Assembly: GCF_024181725.1 (NCBI RefSeq)
Contig: NZ_CP028908.1
Span: 5,755,501-5,819,500 of the forward strand
Direction of reading: 5' to 3'
From: Bradyrhizobium sp. WD16
GTDB lineage: Bacteria; Pseudomonadota; Alphaproteobacteria; Rhizobiales; Xanthobacteraceae
Length of the DNA stretch: 64,000 nt
A program made the position numbers and the translations under genes. This document shows, piece after piece, positions 44,172 to 54,830 of the stretch (position 1 is the first letter of the stretch; the number at the start of each line of letters is the position of its first letter). The notes beneath the pieces were generated by a model. The model had not been told where the DNA came from. It ran no database searches and saw nothing but the letters and a program-made list of their open reading frames with translations.

Positions 44172-47100
44172 TCATCGCGCCCGGACAGGTCGTCGCAGGT
44201 CGAGCGTCAGCGGAAATTCGCCCGGCGGCTCCTCGGCCGGGGAATCGACCGGTCCGCCAGTATGGCCGTGATCCTGGAACCGCGCCAGCCGCCGCGCCTC
44301 CGCCTCATAGGCGTTGACCGGCATGGTTTCGTAATTGCGACCGCCGGGGTGGGCGACGTGATAGACGCAGCCGCCGAGCGAGCGCCGGCTCCAGCTGTCG
44401 ATCAAATCGAAGGTCAGCGGCGCATGGACCGCAATGGTCGGGTGCAGCCCCGATGCCGGCTGCCAGGCCTTGAAGCGCACGCCGCCGACCGCCTCGCCGG
44501 AGACGCCGGTCCCGCTCAGCGGTACGCGGCGGCCGTTGCAGCTGACGACATGGCGGCCGGGCACCAGCCCGCTGGCCTTGATCTGCAGCCGCTCCACCGA
44601 GGAATCGACAAAGCGGACGGTGCCGCCGGCCACGCCCTCCTCGCCGAGCACGTGCCACGGCTCGAGCGCCTGGCGCAGTTCGAGCCGGACGCCGCCATAG
44701 TCCACCGCGCCGTAGAAGGGAAAGCGAAACTCGCGCTGCGCTTCGAACCAGGCCGGCTCGAGGCGATAGCCGGCCGATGCGAGATCCGCGAGGACGTCGA
44801 GGAAATCGGCCCAGACGAAATGCGGCAGCATGAAGCGATCATGCAGCGCCGTGCCCCAGCGCACCAGGTCGCCGCTCCGGGGCGCACGCCAGAACCAGGC
44901 GATCAGCGCCCGCAGCAGCAACTGCTGGGCGAGGCTCATGCGGGCATCCGGCGGCATCTCGAAGGAGCGGAATTCGATCAGGCCGAGCCGGCCGGCGGGG
45001 CCGTCGGGCGAATAGAGCTTGTCGATGCAGATCTCGGCGCGATGGGTATTGCCGGTGACGTCCGTGAGCAGATGGCGGAACAGACGGTCGACCAGCCACA
45101 GCGGAATGTCGCCGGCGGCCGGATCGGGCACCGTCGCGAGCGCGATCTCGAGTTCGTAGAGACTGTCCTGGCGCGCCTCGTCGAGCCGCGGCGCCTGGCT
45201 GGTCGGTCCGATGAACAGGCCCGAGAACAGGTAGGACAGCGAGGGATGCCGCTGCCAGTAGATCAGGATGCTGCGCAGCAGATCCGGCCGTCGCAGGAGG
45301 GGCGAGTCCGGCGGGCTCGCGCCGCCCATCACTACGTGATTGCCGCCGCCGGTGCCGACATGGCGGCCGTCGACCATGAATTTGTCGGTGCCGAGGCGGC
45401 ACTGGCGCGCGTCCTCGTAGACGGCGGTGGTGGTCGCCACCGCCTCGCGCCAGGTCGTCGCCGGATGGATGTTGACCTCGATGACGCCGGGGTCGGGCGT
45501 CACCTTGATGACATTGAGCCGCGGATCGACCGGCGGCGGATAGCCCTCGATATGCACCGGCAGGCCGCAGTCACGGGCGCTGCGCTCGACGATGGCGATC
45601 AGCGCGAGATAGTCCTCGAGCCGCTCCACCGGCGGCATGAAGACGCAGAGAACGCCCTCGCGCGGCTCGACGGTGAGCGCGGTGCGGACGACGCCGCCGA
45701 TCTCGGACGCCGCGACCGGAGCCGGCCCGGAGCGCGGCGTTGCGACGGGCGGCGGCGGCACCACCTGCAGGCGGGCCAGCTCCGCCGCCGTCGGCAGCGG
45801 CGGCAGCGGCTGGGTCGGGTCCTGCTGATGGATATAGGGATAATCCGCGGCGCCGACATAAGGCAGGGCACCGAGCGGCAACCGCCAGCCGATCGCGGAA
45901 TCGCCGGGCATCAGGAACAGACGACCGCGCCGCAATTGCCAGATCTCGCTGCGCCAGCGCCACTCCCGCGCTTCCGCATTCCACGGCTGCACCGGCAGCA
46001 CATAGCCGGCCGGCGTGCCGAGGCCGCGCTCGAACGCCCGCACCATGCGCGAGCGCTGCTCGGGATCGTCGATGCGCGGATCGAGCACGTCGACATCGAC
46101 CGGCAGCTCGCCTTCCTTGAGCAGCCAATGCGCCGGGTCCTCATAGGCCGGCAGCACGTTCTGCGCATCGAGGCCGAGATGGGCGGCGATGGTCGCGATG
46201 AACTGTGCGGCCTGCGGCACGGCGGCCGCGTGAGCGTCGCGTTCGCGGGCGACGAGATCCGCATCCTGCCAGATCGGCAGCCCATCCTTGCGCCAATAGA
46301 GCGCGAAGGCCCAGCGCGGCAGGCTCTCGCCGGGGTACCATTTGCCCTGGCCGTAGTGCAGCAGGCCGTGCGGCGCGAAGCGCCGGCGCAGCCGCCGCAC
46401 CAGATCGTCGGCATAGTGCCGCTTGGTCGGACCGACCGCGTCCGTATTCCATTCGGCGCTCTGGAAATCGTCGATGGCGATGAAGGTCGGCTCGCCGCCC
46501 ATGGTCAGACGCACGTCCTGCGCGGCCAGATCGCCGTCGATGCGCTCGCCCAGCGCGTCGAGCCGCTGCCAGGCCTCGTCGGAGAACGGCCAGGTCACCC
46601 GCGGCGCCTCATTGATGCGCGCGACATCCATCTCGAAGCCGAAGGCGGTCTCCGCCGGCTCGACCATGCCGGAGATCGGCGCCGCCGAGCGGTAATGCGG
46701 CGCGGCGAACAGCGGAATATGGCCTTCGCCGCAAAGCAGGCCCGAGGTGGCGTCGAAGCCGATCCAGCCCGCGCCGGGAATGTAGATCTCCGCCCAGGCG
46801 TGGAGATCGCAGAAGTCGTGCGTGGTGCCGGCGGGACCGTCCAGCGGCGTCACGTCGGCGCGCAGCTGGATCAGATAGCCGGAGACGAAACGCGCAGCGA
46901 GGCCGAGATGACGGGCGATCTGCACCAGGAGCCAGGCGGAATCGCGGCACGAGCCCGAGGCGAGCGCGAGCGTGTCCTCCGGCTGCTGCACCCCCGGCTC
47001 CATCCGGATGACGTAAGCGATCTCCTTCTGCAGGCGGGCATTGAGCTCGACCAGCATCGACACCGTGGGCGTCGGCCCCTTCGGCACGCGCGCCAGCAGC

Positions 47101-47486
47101 GCCGAAAGCCGCGGGCCGGCGGGTTCGGGCATGCGGTAGGCGGCGAGTTCGCCGGTGAGGTCTTCGGGATAATCGAAGGGAAAGGTCTCGGCGAACGGTT
47201 CGACGAAGAAGTCGAACGGGTTGACCACCGCCATGTCGGCGGTGAGATCGACCTCGACCGCGAAGACCTCCGTCGGCTCGGGGAAGACGAGGCGCGCGAA
47301 CCAGTTGCCGTGCGGATCCTGCTGCCAGTTGATGAAATGGTTCGACGGCGTGATCCTGAGCGAATAGCTCGGAATGCGGGTGCGGCTGTGCGGCGCCGGC
47401 CGCAGCCGGACGATCTGCGGACCGAGCGCGACCGGCCGGTCATAGGCATAGCGCGTGAGGTGGTGGAGCGAGACGAGGATGGACAA
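44172..47486 (-). CDS. Transglutaminase-like / DUF2126 fusion protein
   Basis: 1,104-residue fusion. Residues 1-270 are a transglutaminase-like domain ([20 protein letters not shown]) with Cys180 (SGSCRDSAW), His229 (DLHAWAEIY) and Asp245 (GFDATSG). From about 300 to 1,100 runs the DUF2126 region ([60 protein letters not shown]). Its Glu- and Asn-rich motifs look like a glutamine-synthetase/GCS2-type ligase core, as suggested for this family. First gene of the cluster; 50 bp before the ATP-grasp gene. Confidence 0.92.
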   Translation of the reverse strand: MSILVSLHHLTRYAYDRPVALGPQIVRLRPAPHSRTRIPSYSLRITPSNHFINWQQDPHGNWFARLVFPEPTEVFAVEVDLTADMAVVNPFDFFVEPFAETFPFDYPEDLTGELAAYRMPEPAGPRLSALLARVPKGPTPTVSMLVELNARLQKEIAYVIRMEPGVQQPEDTLALASGSCRDSAWLLVQIARHLGLAARFVSGYLIQLRADVTPLDGPAGTTHDFCDLHAWAEIYIPGAGWIGFDATSGLLCGEGHIPLFAAPHYRSAAPISGMVEPAETAFGFEMDVARINEAPRVTWPFSDEAWQRLDALGERIDGDLAAQDVRLTMGGEPTFIAIDDFQSAEWNTDAVGPTKRHYADDLVRRLRRRFAPHGLLHYGQGKWYPGESLPRWAFALYWRKDGLPIWQDADLVARERDAHAAAVPQAAQFIATIAAHLGLDAQNVLPAYEDPAHWLLKEGELPVDVDVLDPRIDDPEQRSRMVRAFERGLGTPAGYVLPVQPWNAEAREWRWRSEIWQLRRGRLFLMPGDSAIGWRLPLGALPYVGAADYPYIHQQDPTQPLPPLPTAAELARLQVVPPPPVATPRSGPAPVAASEIGGVVRTALTVEPREGVLCVFMPPVERLEDYLALIAIVERSARDCGLPVHIEGYPPPVDPRLNVIKVTPDPGVIEVNIHPATTWREAVATTTAVYEDARQCRLGTDKFMVDGRHVGTGGGNHVVMGGASPPDSPLLRRPDLLRSILIYWQRHPSLSYLFSGLFIGPTSQAPRLDEARQDSLYELEIALATVPDPAAGDIPLWLVDRLFRHLLTDVTGNTHRAEICIDKLYSPDGPAGRLGLIEFRSFEMPPDARMSLAQQLLLRALIAWFWRAPRSGDLVRWGTALHDRFMLPHFVWADFLDVLADLASAGYRLEPAWFEAQREFRFPFYGAVDYGGVRLELRQALEPWHVLGEEGVAGGTVRFVDSSVERLQIKASGLVPGRHVVSCNGRRVPLSGTGVSGEAVGGVRFKAWQPASGLHPTIAVHAPLTFDLIDSWSRRSLGGCVYHVAHPGGRNYETMPVNAYEAEARRLARFQDHGHTGGPVDSPAEEPPGEFPLTLDLRRPVRAR

Positions 47487-47730
47487 ATGCTGAGGTCCCG
47501 CGTTGATGAGGCCCCGGCAGAGTTGAGCGCAATCGGCACCCTGTCAACGCGCTGTCGGCAACTCAGCGGGGCGAAGACGCGATTATGCCGGCAACGGCGG
47601 CACGATGCCCAAAACCAAGGCCGCCGCGGCCTGATTTAGCGGCAGCCCCGGATTACGCTCCCGCGCGCCGGAACCGTTGCCGGCGGCAACCGTTGTCTGC
47701 CTCCTGTCCGGTCACGAGGACCCTCCATCG

Positions 47731-48822
47731 ATGCGCCTGTTCAAATGCGCGGTTTGCGCCCAGCTCCTGCATTTCGAAAATACCCGGTGCGAACGCTGCG
47801 GCCACGTCCTCGGCTACGATCCGGTTCAGAACCAGCTGCTCGCGCTGCAATCGGGCGGCGAACAATGGCGATCCGTTGCCGCGGACGAGGCCGCCTATCG
47901 CTTCTGTGCCAACGCCGACCATGGCGCCTGCAACTGGCTGATTGCGGCCGCGTCCACCGAGCGCTTCTGCCTCGCCTGCCGCCACAACGGCATCATTCCG
48001 GACCTGTCGCAGCCGCAGAACCTCACCGACTGGCGGAAGATCGAAATCGCCAAGCATCGGCTGTTCTACACCTTGCTGCGGCTGCGCCTGCCGCTCGCGA
48101 CGCGCGCGCAGGAGGCGGGAGGACTCCAGTTCAATTTCCTCGCCGAGCTTCCCGCCTCGGCGCAGGCGCCGGTGATGACCGGTCACGACAGCGGCGTCAT
48201 CACGCTCGCCGTCGCCGAGGCCGAAGACGCCGAACGCGAGCGGCGGCGCGCGCAGATGGGCGAATCCTATCGCACCCTGCTCGGCCATCTGCGCCATGAA
48301 GTCGGCCACTATTTCTGGGGCCGCCTGGTGCGCGGCCAGAACGAGCTCGATGCCTTCCGCGCGACATTCGGCGACGAGCGGCGCGACTATCAGGAGGCCT
48401 TGCGGATTCATTACGGTACGGGCGCCCCGTCGGACTGGCAGAACGGCTTCGTCAGCGCCTACGCCACCTGCCATCCCTGGGAGGATTTCGCCGAGACCTG
48501 GGCGCATTATCTCCACATCATCGACACCCTGGAGATGGCGCGCGCCTTCCATCTCCAGGTCGAACCGCCGCTCGACGAGGGCGGCATTCTCCAGGCCCGC
48601 ATCGATTTCGATCCATACAGGATCGCGCAATTTGACACCATCATCGACGGCTGGGTGCCGATCACCTTCGCCATGAACAGCATCAACCGCTGCATGGGCC
48701 ATCCCGACCTCTATCCCTTCGTGCTGTCGCCGGCGGTGATGGGCAAGCTCGGCTTCATCCACGACCTGGTGCGGCAGAAGGCGGCGCCTCTCCCGGCAGG
48801 CGCGGCATCGCCGGCGGATTGA
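47731..48822 (+). CDS. Zinc-ribbon plus putative zinc metallopeptidase
   Basis: 363-residue protein. An N-terminal zinc ribbon (Cys6, Cys9, Cys20, Cys23) and a second Cys set (59, 67, 80, 83) precede the peptidase-like domain with HEVGH at 189-193 (LRHEVGHYFWGRL) and a downstream WEDFAETWAHYLH that may give the third ligand. This protein type often accompanies the transglutaminase/ATP-grasp/alpha-E genes. It is divergent from them here. ATG at 47731 is supported by CGAGGA upstream; the longer frame to 47677 is not conserved in style. Confidence 0.85.
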   Translation: MRLFKCAVCAQLLHFENTRCERCGHVLGYDPVQNQLLALQSGGEQWRSVAADEAAYRFCANADHGACNWLIAAASTERFCLACRHNGIIPDLSQPQNLTDWRKIEIAKHRLFYTLLRLRLPLATRAQEAGGLQFNFLAELPASAQAPVMTGHDSGVITLAVAEAEDAERERRRAQMGESYRTLLGHLRHEVGHYFWGRLVRGQNELDAFRATFGDERRDYQEALRIHYGTGAPSDWQNGFVSAYATCHPWEDFAETWAHYLHIIDTLEMARAFHLQVEPPLDEGGILQARIDFDPYRIAQFDTIIDGWVPITFAMNSINRCMGHPDLYPFVLSPAVMGKLGFIHDLVRQKAAPLPAGAASPAD

Positions 48823-48917
48823 GGTCGGAACGGCACAGGACCACCTGCAAGATTTGCGTTTCTCGCCACGGCGGAAACTTGTTAGCATCCGGTCTCATCG
48901 AAACATGTGAAGGGTGC

Positions 48918-50339
48918 ATGGTGGGTTCTCATCAGGAGCTTCTGCAGGCAACGGCCTGCGACCTCGTCCGGCGGCTGCGCGACAACGAGCTGCGTCCGCA
49001 CGATCTGCTCGATGTGCTGGAGACGCGGATCGCGCAGGTCGACGGCAAGGTCAACGCGCTGCCGACGCTGTGCTTCGATCGTGCCCGCAGCGCCGCCGAC
49101 GCCCTCGTCAGGAGGCCGGCCGCCGAACGCGGCGTGCTGGCCGGCCTGCCGGTGCCGATCAAGGACCTCACCGCCGTCGCCGGCGTCCTCACCACCCAGG
49201 GCTCGCCGATCTTCCGCGATCATGTGCCGCAGACGTCGGACATCCTGGTCGAACGGCTCGAGACCAGCGGCGGGCTGGTCTACGCCAAGAGCAACACGCC
49301 GGAGTTCGGCGCCGGCGCCAACACCTTCAACGAGGTCTTCGGCGCCACCCGCAATCCGTGGAATCTGGCGCGCTCGGCCGCCGGCTCCTCCGGCGGCGCC
49401 GCCGCGGCGCTGGCCAGCGGCACGGCCTGGGTCGCCCATGGCTCCGACATGGGCGGCTCGCTGCGCAACCCGGCGAGCTTCTGCGGCGTCGTCGGGCTGC
49501 GGCCGAGCGTCGGCCGCGTCGCCCATACCCCGGAATTCAAGATCGATCGCAGCCTCAGCGTCCAGGGCCCGATGGCCCGCAACGTCGAGGATTGCGCGCT
49601 GCTGCTCGACGCCATGGTCGGGGAAAGCGCCGCCGATCCGCTGTCGCTGCTGACGCCGCCCACCTCCTTCCTCGCCGCGGCGCGCTCCGGACGCAAGCCG
49701 CGCAAGGTCGCCTATTCGCCCGATCTCGGCATCACCCCGGTCGATCCCGAAGTCGCCGCCATCACCCGCAAGGCGGCGGAAGCCTTCGCCAAGGCCGGCG
49801 TGATCGTGGAAGAAGCCCATCCGGACCTGCGCGAGGCCCACGACTGCTTCCAGACCCTGCGCGCCTTCGACTTCGCCGTCACCAAGGCCGAGCTGCTGCG
49901 CGAGCACAGCGACCTGCTCAAGCCCGAGGTGATCTGGAACATCGAAAAGGGGCTCGCTCTTTCGGTCGAGGAGATCGCCAAGGCGGAAGCCCAGCGCCTC
50001 GCACTCGCCTCGCGCATGCTCGCCTTCTTCACCGACTACGATCTCCTGCTGGCGCCGGCGACCATCGTCGCCGCCTTCCCGGTCGAGCAGCGCTATCTCG
50101 CCGAATGCGCCGGCCATCGCTTCGACAACTATGTCGAATGGCTGGCCATCGTCTATGCCATCACGGTGACCTGCTGCCCGGCGCTGTCGCTGCCCTGCGG
50201 CTTCACCGCCGAGGGCCTGCCGGTCGGCCTGCAGATCGTCGCGCCGCCGCGCGCCGAAGCCGGCCTGCTCGCCGGCGCCCGGGTGCTGGAGGACATTCTC
50301 GGCCTGCGCGGTTCGACGCCGATCGAGCCGCGGGGATAG
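48918..50339 (+). CDS. Amidase-signature hydrolase
   Basis: 473-residue amidase with Lys82 (PVPIKDLTAV), Ser157 (AAGSSGGAAAA) and Ser181 (SDMGGSLRNPA), the expected 24-residue spacing. Wording such as VPQTSDILVERLETSGGLVY AKSNTPEF is common in the family. ATG at 48918 has AAGGGTG upstream; the frame extends back to 48819 inside the peptidase gene. It follows the peptidase by 95 bp in the same direction. It differs clearly from the amidase at 29532-30887. Confidence 0.92.
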   Translation: MVGSHQELLQATACDLVRRLRDNELRPHDLLDVLETRIAQVDGKVNALPTLCFDRARSAADALVRRPAAERGVLAGLPVPIKDLTAVAGVLTTQGSPIFRDHVPQTSDILVERLETSGGLVYAKSNTPEFGAGANTFNEVFGATRNPWNLARSAAGSSGGAAAALASGTAWVAHGSDMGGSLRNPASFCGVVGLRPSVGRVAHTPEFKIDRSLSVQGPMARNVEDCALLLDAMVGESAADPLSLLTPPTSFLAAARSGRKPRKVAYSPDLGITPVDPEVAAITRKAAEAFAKAGVIVEEAHPDLREAHDCFQTLRAFDFAVTKAELLREHSDLLKPEVIWNIEKGLALSVEEIAKAEAQRLALASRMLAFFTDYDLLLAPATIVAAFPVEQRYLAECAGHRFDNYVEWLAIVYAITVTCCPALSLPCGFTAEGLPVGLQIVAPPRAEAGLLAGARVLEDILGLRGSTPIEPRG

Positions 50340-50384
50340 CGGCGTCGATCTCCTCGTTCTCACCTCGTCCCGCGATCGGCGTCT

Positions 50385-50530
50385 CGCATCTGGCCCCCCT
50401 CACCCGGCGCTTCGCGCCGACCTCTCCCCGCAAGCGGGGCGAGGTGACGATGGGGCGAGGCATTGCCTTCACCTCTCCCCGCTCTTGCGGGGAGAGGTCG
50501 GATCGCATCAGCGATCCGGGTGACGGGCGG
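50385..50530. repeat. REP-like paired palindromes
   Basis: CCTCTCCCCGCAAGCGGGG and its inverted partner CCCCGCTCTTGCGGGG, with GGATCGCATCAGCGATCC and GGGTGACGGG at the edge. Same family as 55770-55905 and 60530-60580. Sits between two convergent genes, where it could act as a transcription barrier. Confidence 0.75.
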
Positions 50531-50555
50531 ACGCGGCGCGCTGCGACTTGCGCGC

Positions 50556-52214
50556 TCAGTCGTCCTTCTTCTCGACGTTCCAGAACACCGGGGTGGCCGG
50601 CCCGACGATGAGTCCGGTGATCTCCTTGCGCCAGACGCTCGGCTGGGTGAACTGGCCGAGCGGGATGTAGATCACCTGGTCGTAATTGCGCGCCTGGATC
50701 TCGGTCGCGATCTTCTTCTGCTCGTCAAGCGACTTGGCGCGCACGAAGGCGTCACGCAGTTCTTCCATCTTGGCGTCTTCCGCCCAGCCGAACCAGCCGC
50801 CGTTCTTGCCCCTGCCGCCGACCGAAACATTGGCGACCGGATTGGCGATATCCGGAGCGGCCCAATTGGTGAAGAACATGTTCCAGCCGCCCTCCTTCGG
50901 CGGCTTCTGGCTGACGCGGCGCGTCACCACGGTCTGCCAGTCGGTCGCCTGGACGTCGACCTTGAAGCCAGCCTCGCGCAGCAGCTGCGCCGAGACGATC
51001 GGCTGGGCCTTGAGCTGGACGACGTCGCCCGGCGCCATGATGACGACGGGAGTGCCGTCGTAACCCGACTCGGCGAGCGCCTTCTTCGCCGCGTCCATGC
51101 CGTTGCCCTTGACGAGGCTCTCCGAGCCGACATCGGTGGCGAGCGGCGTGCCGCAGCCGAACACGGCGCCGCAGAGCTTGTAGTATTTCGGATTGCCGAC
51201 CATGGCATCGAGCACATCCTTCTGCCGCAGGGCGAGAAGGGCCGCCCGCCGCACCTTGACATTGTCGAACGGCGGATAGAGAAAATTCATCCGGCCGATG
51301 GTCTGGAAGCCCATCTCGCTGAGAGTCCTGACGACGAGCTCGTTGTCCTTCTCCAGGACAGGCAGCATGTCCCAGGACGGCTGCTCGACGAAATCGATGT
51401 CGCCCGACTGCAGCGCGTTGACCGCGGTCTGCGCGTCGGCCATCGTCACCCACTCGACACGATCGACCTTCACCACCTTGCCGCCGGCGGTCCAGCTCGG
51501 CGCCTCCTTGCGCGGCACGTAATCGGCATTCTTGACATAGACGGCCTTCACGCCGGGCTGAAATTCCGCCTGAACGAATTTGAAGGGGCCGGAGCCGATC
51601 TGCTCGGTGATCGGCTTGTCCGGCGGCGTCTCGACGATGCGCTTGGGCATCATGAAGGGAACCACCGACGACGGCTTGCCGATCGATTCCAGCACCAGGG
51701 CGTAGGGTTCTTTCAGCTTCAGCGTGATGGTCTTGGCATCGGTGGCCTCCAGGCTGGCGGTGAAGTCCATCAGCTTCTGGCCCATGCCGTCGCGCGCCGC
51801 CCAGCGCTTGAGCGAGGCGACGCAGTCTTCGGCGGTCACCGGCTTGCCGTCGTGCCACTTCAATCCGTCGCGCAGCGTGAAGGTATAGGTGAGCTTGTCG
51901 TCGGAGATCTTCCAGTCCGCCATCTGCGGCTGGACCTTGAAGTTGGCATCCGTCGCCAGCAGCGTGTCGTAGACCATGTAGCCGTGATCGCGGCTGATGT
52001 AGGCGGTGGTGATGATCGGGTCGGTCACCCGCAAGTCGGAATGCATCACCGCGACCAGCGTCTTGGTCTTGGCCTGCGCCGGGCTCGCGCCGATCAGGCC
52101 CGACCATGCCAGCGCGGCCGCCACCAGCAGCGCACCCAGCGCCGTGCCGCGCTTTGCATGATGAAAGACAGACCTACCCTGCGGCGGGATGCTGACACGG
52201 GGGACGAACGACAT
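50556..52214 (-). CDS. Peptide/nickel-type ABC substrate-binding protein (SBP family 5)
   Basis: 552-residue periplasmic binding protein. The signal peptide (GTALGALLVAAALAWSGLIG) ends at about SPAQA-KT near residue 48. The mature part has SBP_bac_5 features: TYTFTLRDGLKWHDGKPVTA EDCV, YPPFDNVKVRRAALLALRQK and a C-terminal YDQVIYIPLGQF. The ATG at 52214 is preferred to 52229, as AGGAG lies 7 bp before it. It faces away from the M20-dppBCDF series but is the only binding protein here, so it most likely serves that transporter. Confidence 0.92.
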   Translation of the reverse strand: MSFVPRVSIPPQGRSVFHHAKRGTALGALLVAAALAWSGLIGASPAQAKTKTLVAVMHSDLRVTDPIITTAYISRDHGYMVYDTLLATDANFKVQPQMADWKISDDKLTYTFTLRDGLKWHDGKPVTAEDCVASLKRWAARDGMGQKLMDFTASLEATDAKTITLKLKEPYALVLESIGKPSSVVPFMMPKRIVETPPDKPITEQIGSGPFKFVQAEFQPGVKAVYVKNADYVPRKEAPSWTAGGKVVKVDRVEWVTMADAQTAVNALQSGDIDFVEQPSWDMLPVLEKDNELVVRTLSEMGFQTIGRMNFLYPPFDNVKVRRAALLALRQKDVLDAMVGNPKYYKLCGAVFGCGTPLATDVGSESLVKGNGMDAAKKALAESGYDGTPVVIMAPGDVVQLKAQPIVSAQLLREAGFKVDVQATDWQTVVTRRVSQKPPKEGGWNMFFTNWAAPDIANPVANVSVGGRGKNGGWFGWAEDAKMEELRDAFVRAKSLDEQKKIATEIQARNYDQVIYIPLGQFTQPSVWRKEITGLIVGPATPVFWNVEKKDD

Positions 52215-52533
52215 CGACGATCTCCTCATTGGCTGTCACACGATTGGCCGTCACACGGCTATCGATTGGGCATCACGGCGACTAATTGTGCAGAGCACTG
52301 CTGCATAACGCATTGAGCGCGATGACAAATCGAGACTTGCATCAAGCGCGTGAAGCGTCAATCCGGATTTGACGCATGCGCCATCGCCCGACGTCGACGC
52401 AGCGGCGCCGCAGCGCCATGCGTGGCGCGAATGCAAAGCGACGCGATTTCCATTGTGCGCCCAACGCGGATCGATATCCTGCCGGCGCCATCGAGCAACG
52501 ATGCGCAGCGAAAAAATGCAAGGTGCGAGCGAG
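52215..52533. other. Divergent promoter region, binding protein / M20 peptidase
   Basis: 319 bp between divergent genes. It contains a short direct repeat (GTCACACG at about 52235 and 52249) and AT-richer sequence near 52300, fitting promoters in both directions. No gene and no sure operator were seen. Confidence 0.4.
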
Positions 52534-53664
52534 ATGGATCCGTCCAAACTGCCATTCGATGCCGACGTGATGCTGCAGGGCCTGCGGCCATGGGTCGAAT
52601 GCGAGAGCCCGACATGGGACGCGGCCGCGGTCGAACGCATGCTCGACCTCGCTTGCCGCGACTTCGCCCTCGCCGGCGCCAACATCGAGCGCATCGCCGG
52701 TCGCGGCGGCTTCGCGGGCTGCGTCCGCGCGCGCTTTCCTCATCCGAAGCAGGGCGCGCCGGGCCTTCTGATCGCCGGCCATCTCGACACCGTGCACCCG
52801 ATCGGCACGCTGGCGCAGCTGCCGTTCCGGCGCGACGGCAGCCGTTGCTACGGGCCCGGCATCCTCGACATGAAGGGCGGCAATTACCTCTCGCTCGAGG
52901 CGGTGCGGCAATTGCAGCGCGCCGCGATCGCGACACCGCTGCCGGTGACGTTCCTGCTGACGCCGGATGAAGAGGTCGGCACACCGTCGACCCGCGATCT
53001 GATCGAAGCCGAGGCCGCCCGCAACAGATATGTGCTGGTGCCGGAGCCGGCGCGCGGCGAGACCGGCGTCGTCACCGGGCGCTACGCCATCGCCCGCTTC
53101 AATCTCGAGGCCGCCGGCAAGCCGAGCCATGCCGGCGCAACGCTTGCCGCCGGGCGTTCCGCCATCCGGGAAATGGCGCGGCGGATCATCGAGATCGACG
53201 GCATGACCACCGCGGACTGCACCTTCAGCGTCGGCATCGTCCATGGCGGCCAATGGGTCAACTGCGTCGCCTCGCACTGCACCGGCGAGGCGCTCAGCAT
53301 GGCCAAGCGCCAGGCGGATCTCGATCGCGGCGTCGAACGCATGCTGGCGCTGTCCGGAACGGAGAACGAGGTGACCTTCACCGTCACCCGCGGCGTGACG
53401 CGGCCGGTGTGGGAACCCGGCGAGAAGACCATGGCGCTGTTCGAGACCGCCCGACGCGTCGCCAGGACGCTCGGCATCGAACTCACCCACAGCAGCGCCG
53501 GCGGCGGCTCCGACGGCAATTTTACTGGCGCCATGGGCATCGCCACCCTCGATGGCCTCGGCGTCCGCGGCGACGGCGCCCATACGCTGCAGGAACATAT
53601 CGAGGTTGAGAGCCTCGCCCAGCGCGGGCGGCTGATGGCCGGCCTGCTCGCGGTCCTGGAGTAG
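52534..53664 (+). CDS. M20 metallopeptidase (glutamate carboxypeptidase-like)
   Basis: 376-residue di-zinc peptidase. Ligands are His83 (AGHLDTVHP), bridging Asp112 (GILDMKGG), catalytic Glu146 and Glu147 (TPDEEVGT) and a late His in GDGAHTLQEH. Wording fits the CPG2-like M20 branch that removes C-terminal glutamate or cleaves small peptides. It has no signal peptide, so it is cytoplasmic. ATG at 52534 is a best guess among three in-frame starts (52501, 52516, 52534). First gene before the dpp-like permeases. Confidence 0.9.
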   Translation: MDPSKLPFDADVMLQGLRPWVECESPTWDAAAVERMLDLACRDFALAGANIERIAGRGGFAGCVRARFPHPKQGAPGLLIAGHLDTVHPIGTLAQLPFRRDGSRCYGPGILDMKGGNYLSLEAVRQLQRAAIATPLPVTFLLTPDEEVGTPSTRDLIEAEAARNRYVLVPEPARGETGVVTGRYAIARFNLEAAGKPSHAGATLAAGRSAIREMARRIIEIDGMTTADCTFSVGIVHGGQWVNCVASHCTGEALSMAKRQADLDRGVERMLALSGTENEVTFTVTRGVTRPVWEPGEKTMALFETARRVARTLGIELTHSSAGGGSDGNFTGAMGIATLDGLGVRGDGAHTLQEHIEVESLAQRGRLMAGLLAVLE

Positions 53665-53888
53665 CCGGCCGCTTCGCGGCAGTGCGGCAGAGCCCTGTGC
53701 AGAAAACCAGAAGCGCTTGCAGCGCAAGCCGGGTTGGCACAGTATTTGCTGCCTGAAATCAGCGAAATAGCATGAAGAGCGTCATGTCCTCTGCCCTCTC
53801 TCCAATCCTTGGCCGTCACGGCGATCGCCCGGCGCGTGATCCGCAGGGCGGCTCGGCGCCCAACTCCGCGCGAAACTGAAGGCAGCAC

Positions 53889-54830
53889 ATGTTCGCCTAT
53901 CTCGTTCGTCGCCTGCTCGCCTCGATTCCCGTCATGGGCATCGTGGCGCTGTTCGTCTTCCTGCTGCTGCGGCTGACGCCGGGCGATCCGGCGGCCATCA
54001 TCGCCGGCGACATGGCGACACCGGAGCAACTCGATCGCATCCGCACCTCGCTCGGTCTGAACGAGCCGCTGCACATCCAGTTCATCACCTGGATCGGCAA
54101 GATCCTCCACGGCGATCTCGGCGTGTCGCTGATCTCGAATGTGCCGGTGCTGACCATGATCCATCAGCGCCTCGAGCCGACGCTCAGCATCGCGATCACC
54201 ACCATCGTGCTGGCCGTCGCCGTTGCCGTGCCGCTCGGCGTGGTGGCGGCGTGGCGTCACGGCACCTTTATCGACCGCTTCGTCATGGGGCTGAGCGTGC
54301 TCGGCTTCTCGGTGCCGGTGTTCGTCGTCGGCTATGTGCTGGTGCAGGTTTTCGCCATCGACCTGCGCTGGCTGCCGGTGCAGGGCTTCCGCAGCATCAG
54401 CAAGGGGATCGGGCCGTTCTTCGAGCGCGCGCTGCTGCCGACGCTCGCGCTGTCGTTCATCTATATCGCGCTGATCGCGCGCATGACCCGCGCCTCGATG
54501 CTCGACGTGCTCGGCGAGGACTATATCCGCACCGCACGCGCCAAGGGTCTCGGCGAACTGCCGGTCCTGCTGCAACACGCCCTGCGCAACGCCGCGGTGC
54601 CGGTCATCACCGTGATCGGCACCGGCTTCGGCCTCCTGATCTCCGGCGTCGTCGTCACCGAAAGCGTGTTCAACCTGCCCGGCATCGGCCGCCTCACCGT
54701 CGATGCGGTGCTGGCGCGCGACTATCCTGTGATCCAGGGCGTCATCCTGCTCACCAGCGGCCTCTATGTGGCGATCAACCTCGCCATCGACGTCGCCTAC
54801 ACTGCCCTCGATCCGCGGATTCGCTACTGA
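53889..54830 (+). CDS. Peptide ABC transporter permease DppB-like
   Basis: 313-residue permease. Starts MFAYLVRRLLASIPVMGIVA, with LRLTPGDPAAIIAGD and the EAA loop LGEDYIRTARAKGLGELPVL LQHALRNA near 225-250. Six membrane segments. GAAGG precedes the ATG by about 8 bp. Overlaps the next permease gene by one base (TGATG). Confidence 0.93.
   Translation: MFAYLVRRLLASIPVMGIVALFVFLLLRLTPGDPAAIIAGDMATPEQLDRIRTSLGLNEPLHIQFITWIGKILHGDLGVSLISNVPVLTMIHQRLEPTLSIAITTIVLAVAVAVPLGVVAAWRHGTFIDRFVMGLSVLGFSVPVFVVGYVLVQVFAIDLRWLPVQGFRSISKGIGPFFERALLPTLALSFIYIALIARMTRASMLDVLGEDYIRTARAKGLGELPVLLQHALRNAAVPVITVIGTGFGLLISGVVVTESVFNLPGIGRLTVDAVLARDYPVIQGVILLTSGLYVAINLAIDVAYTALDPRIRY

Noticed and set aside
44115-47639. 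1,174-codon plus-strand open frame
   Set aside because: Antisense shadow of the transglutaminase/DUF2126 gene; repetitive Arg/Asp/Gly composition and no domain.
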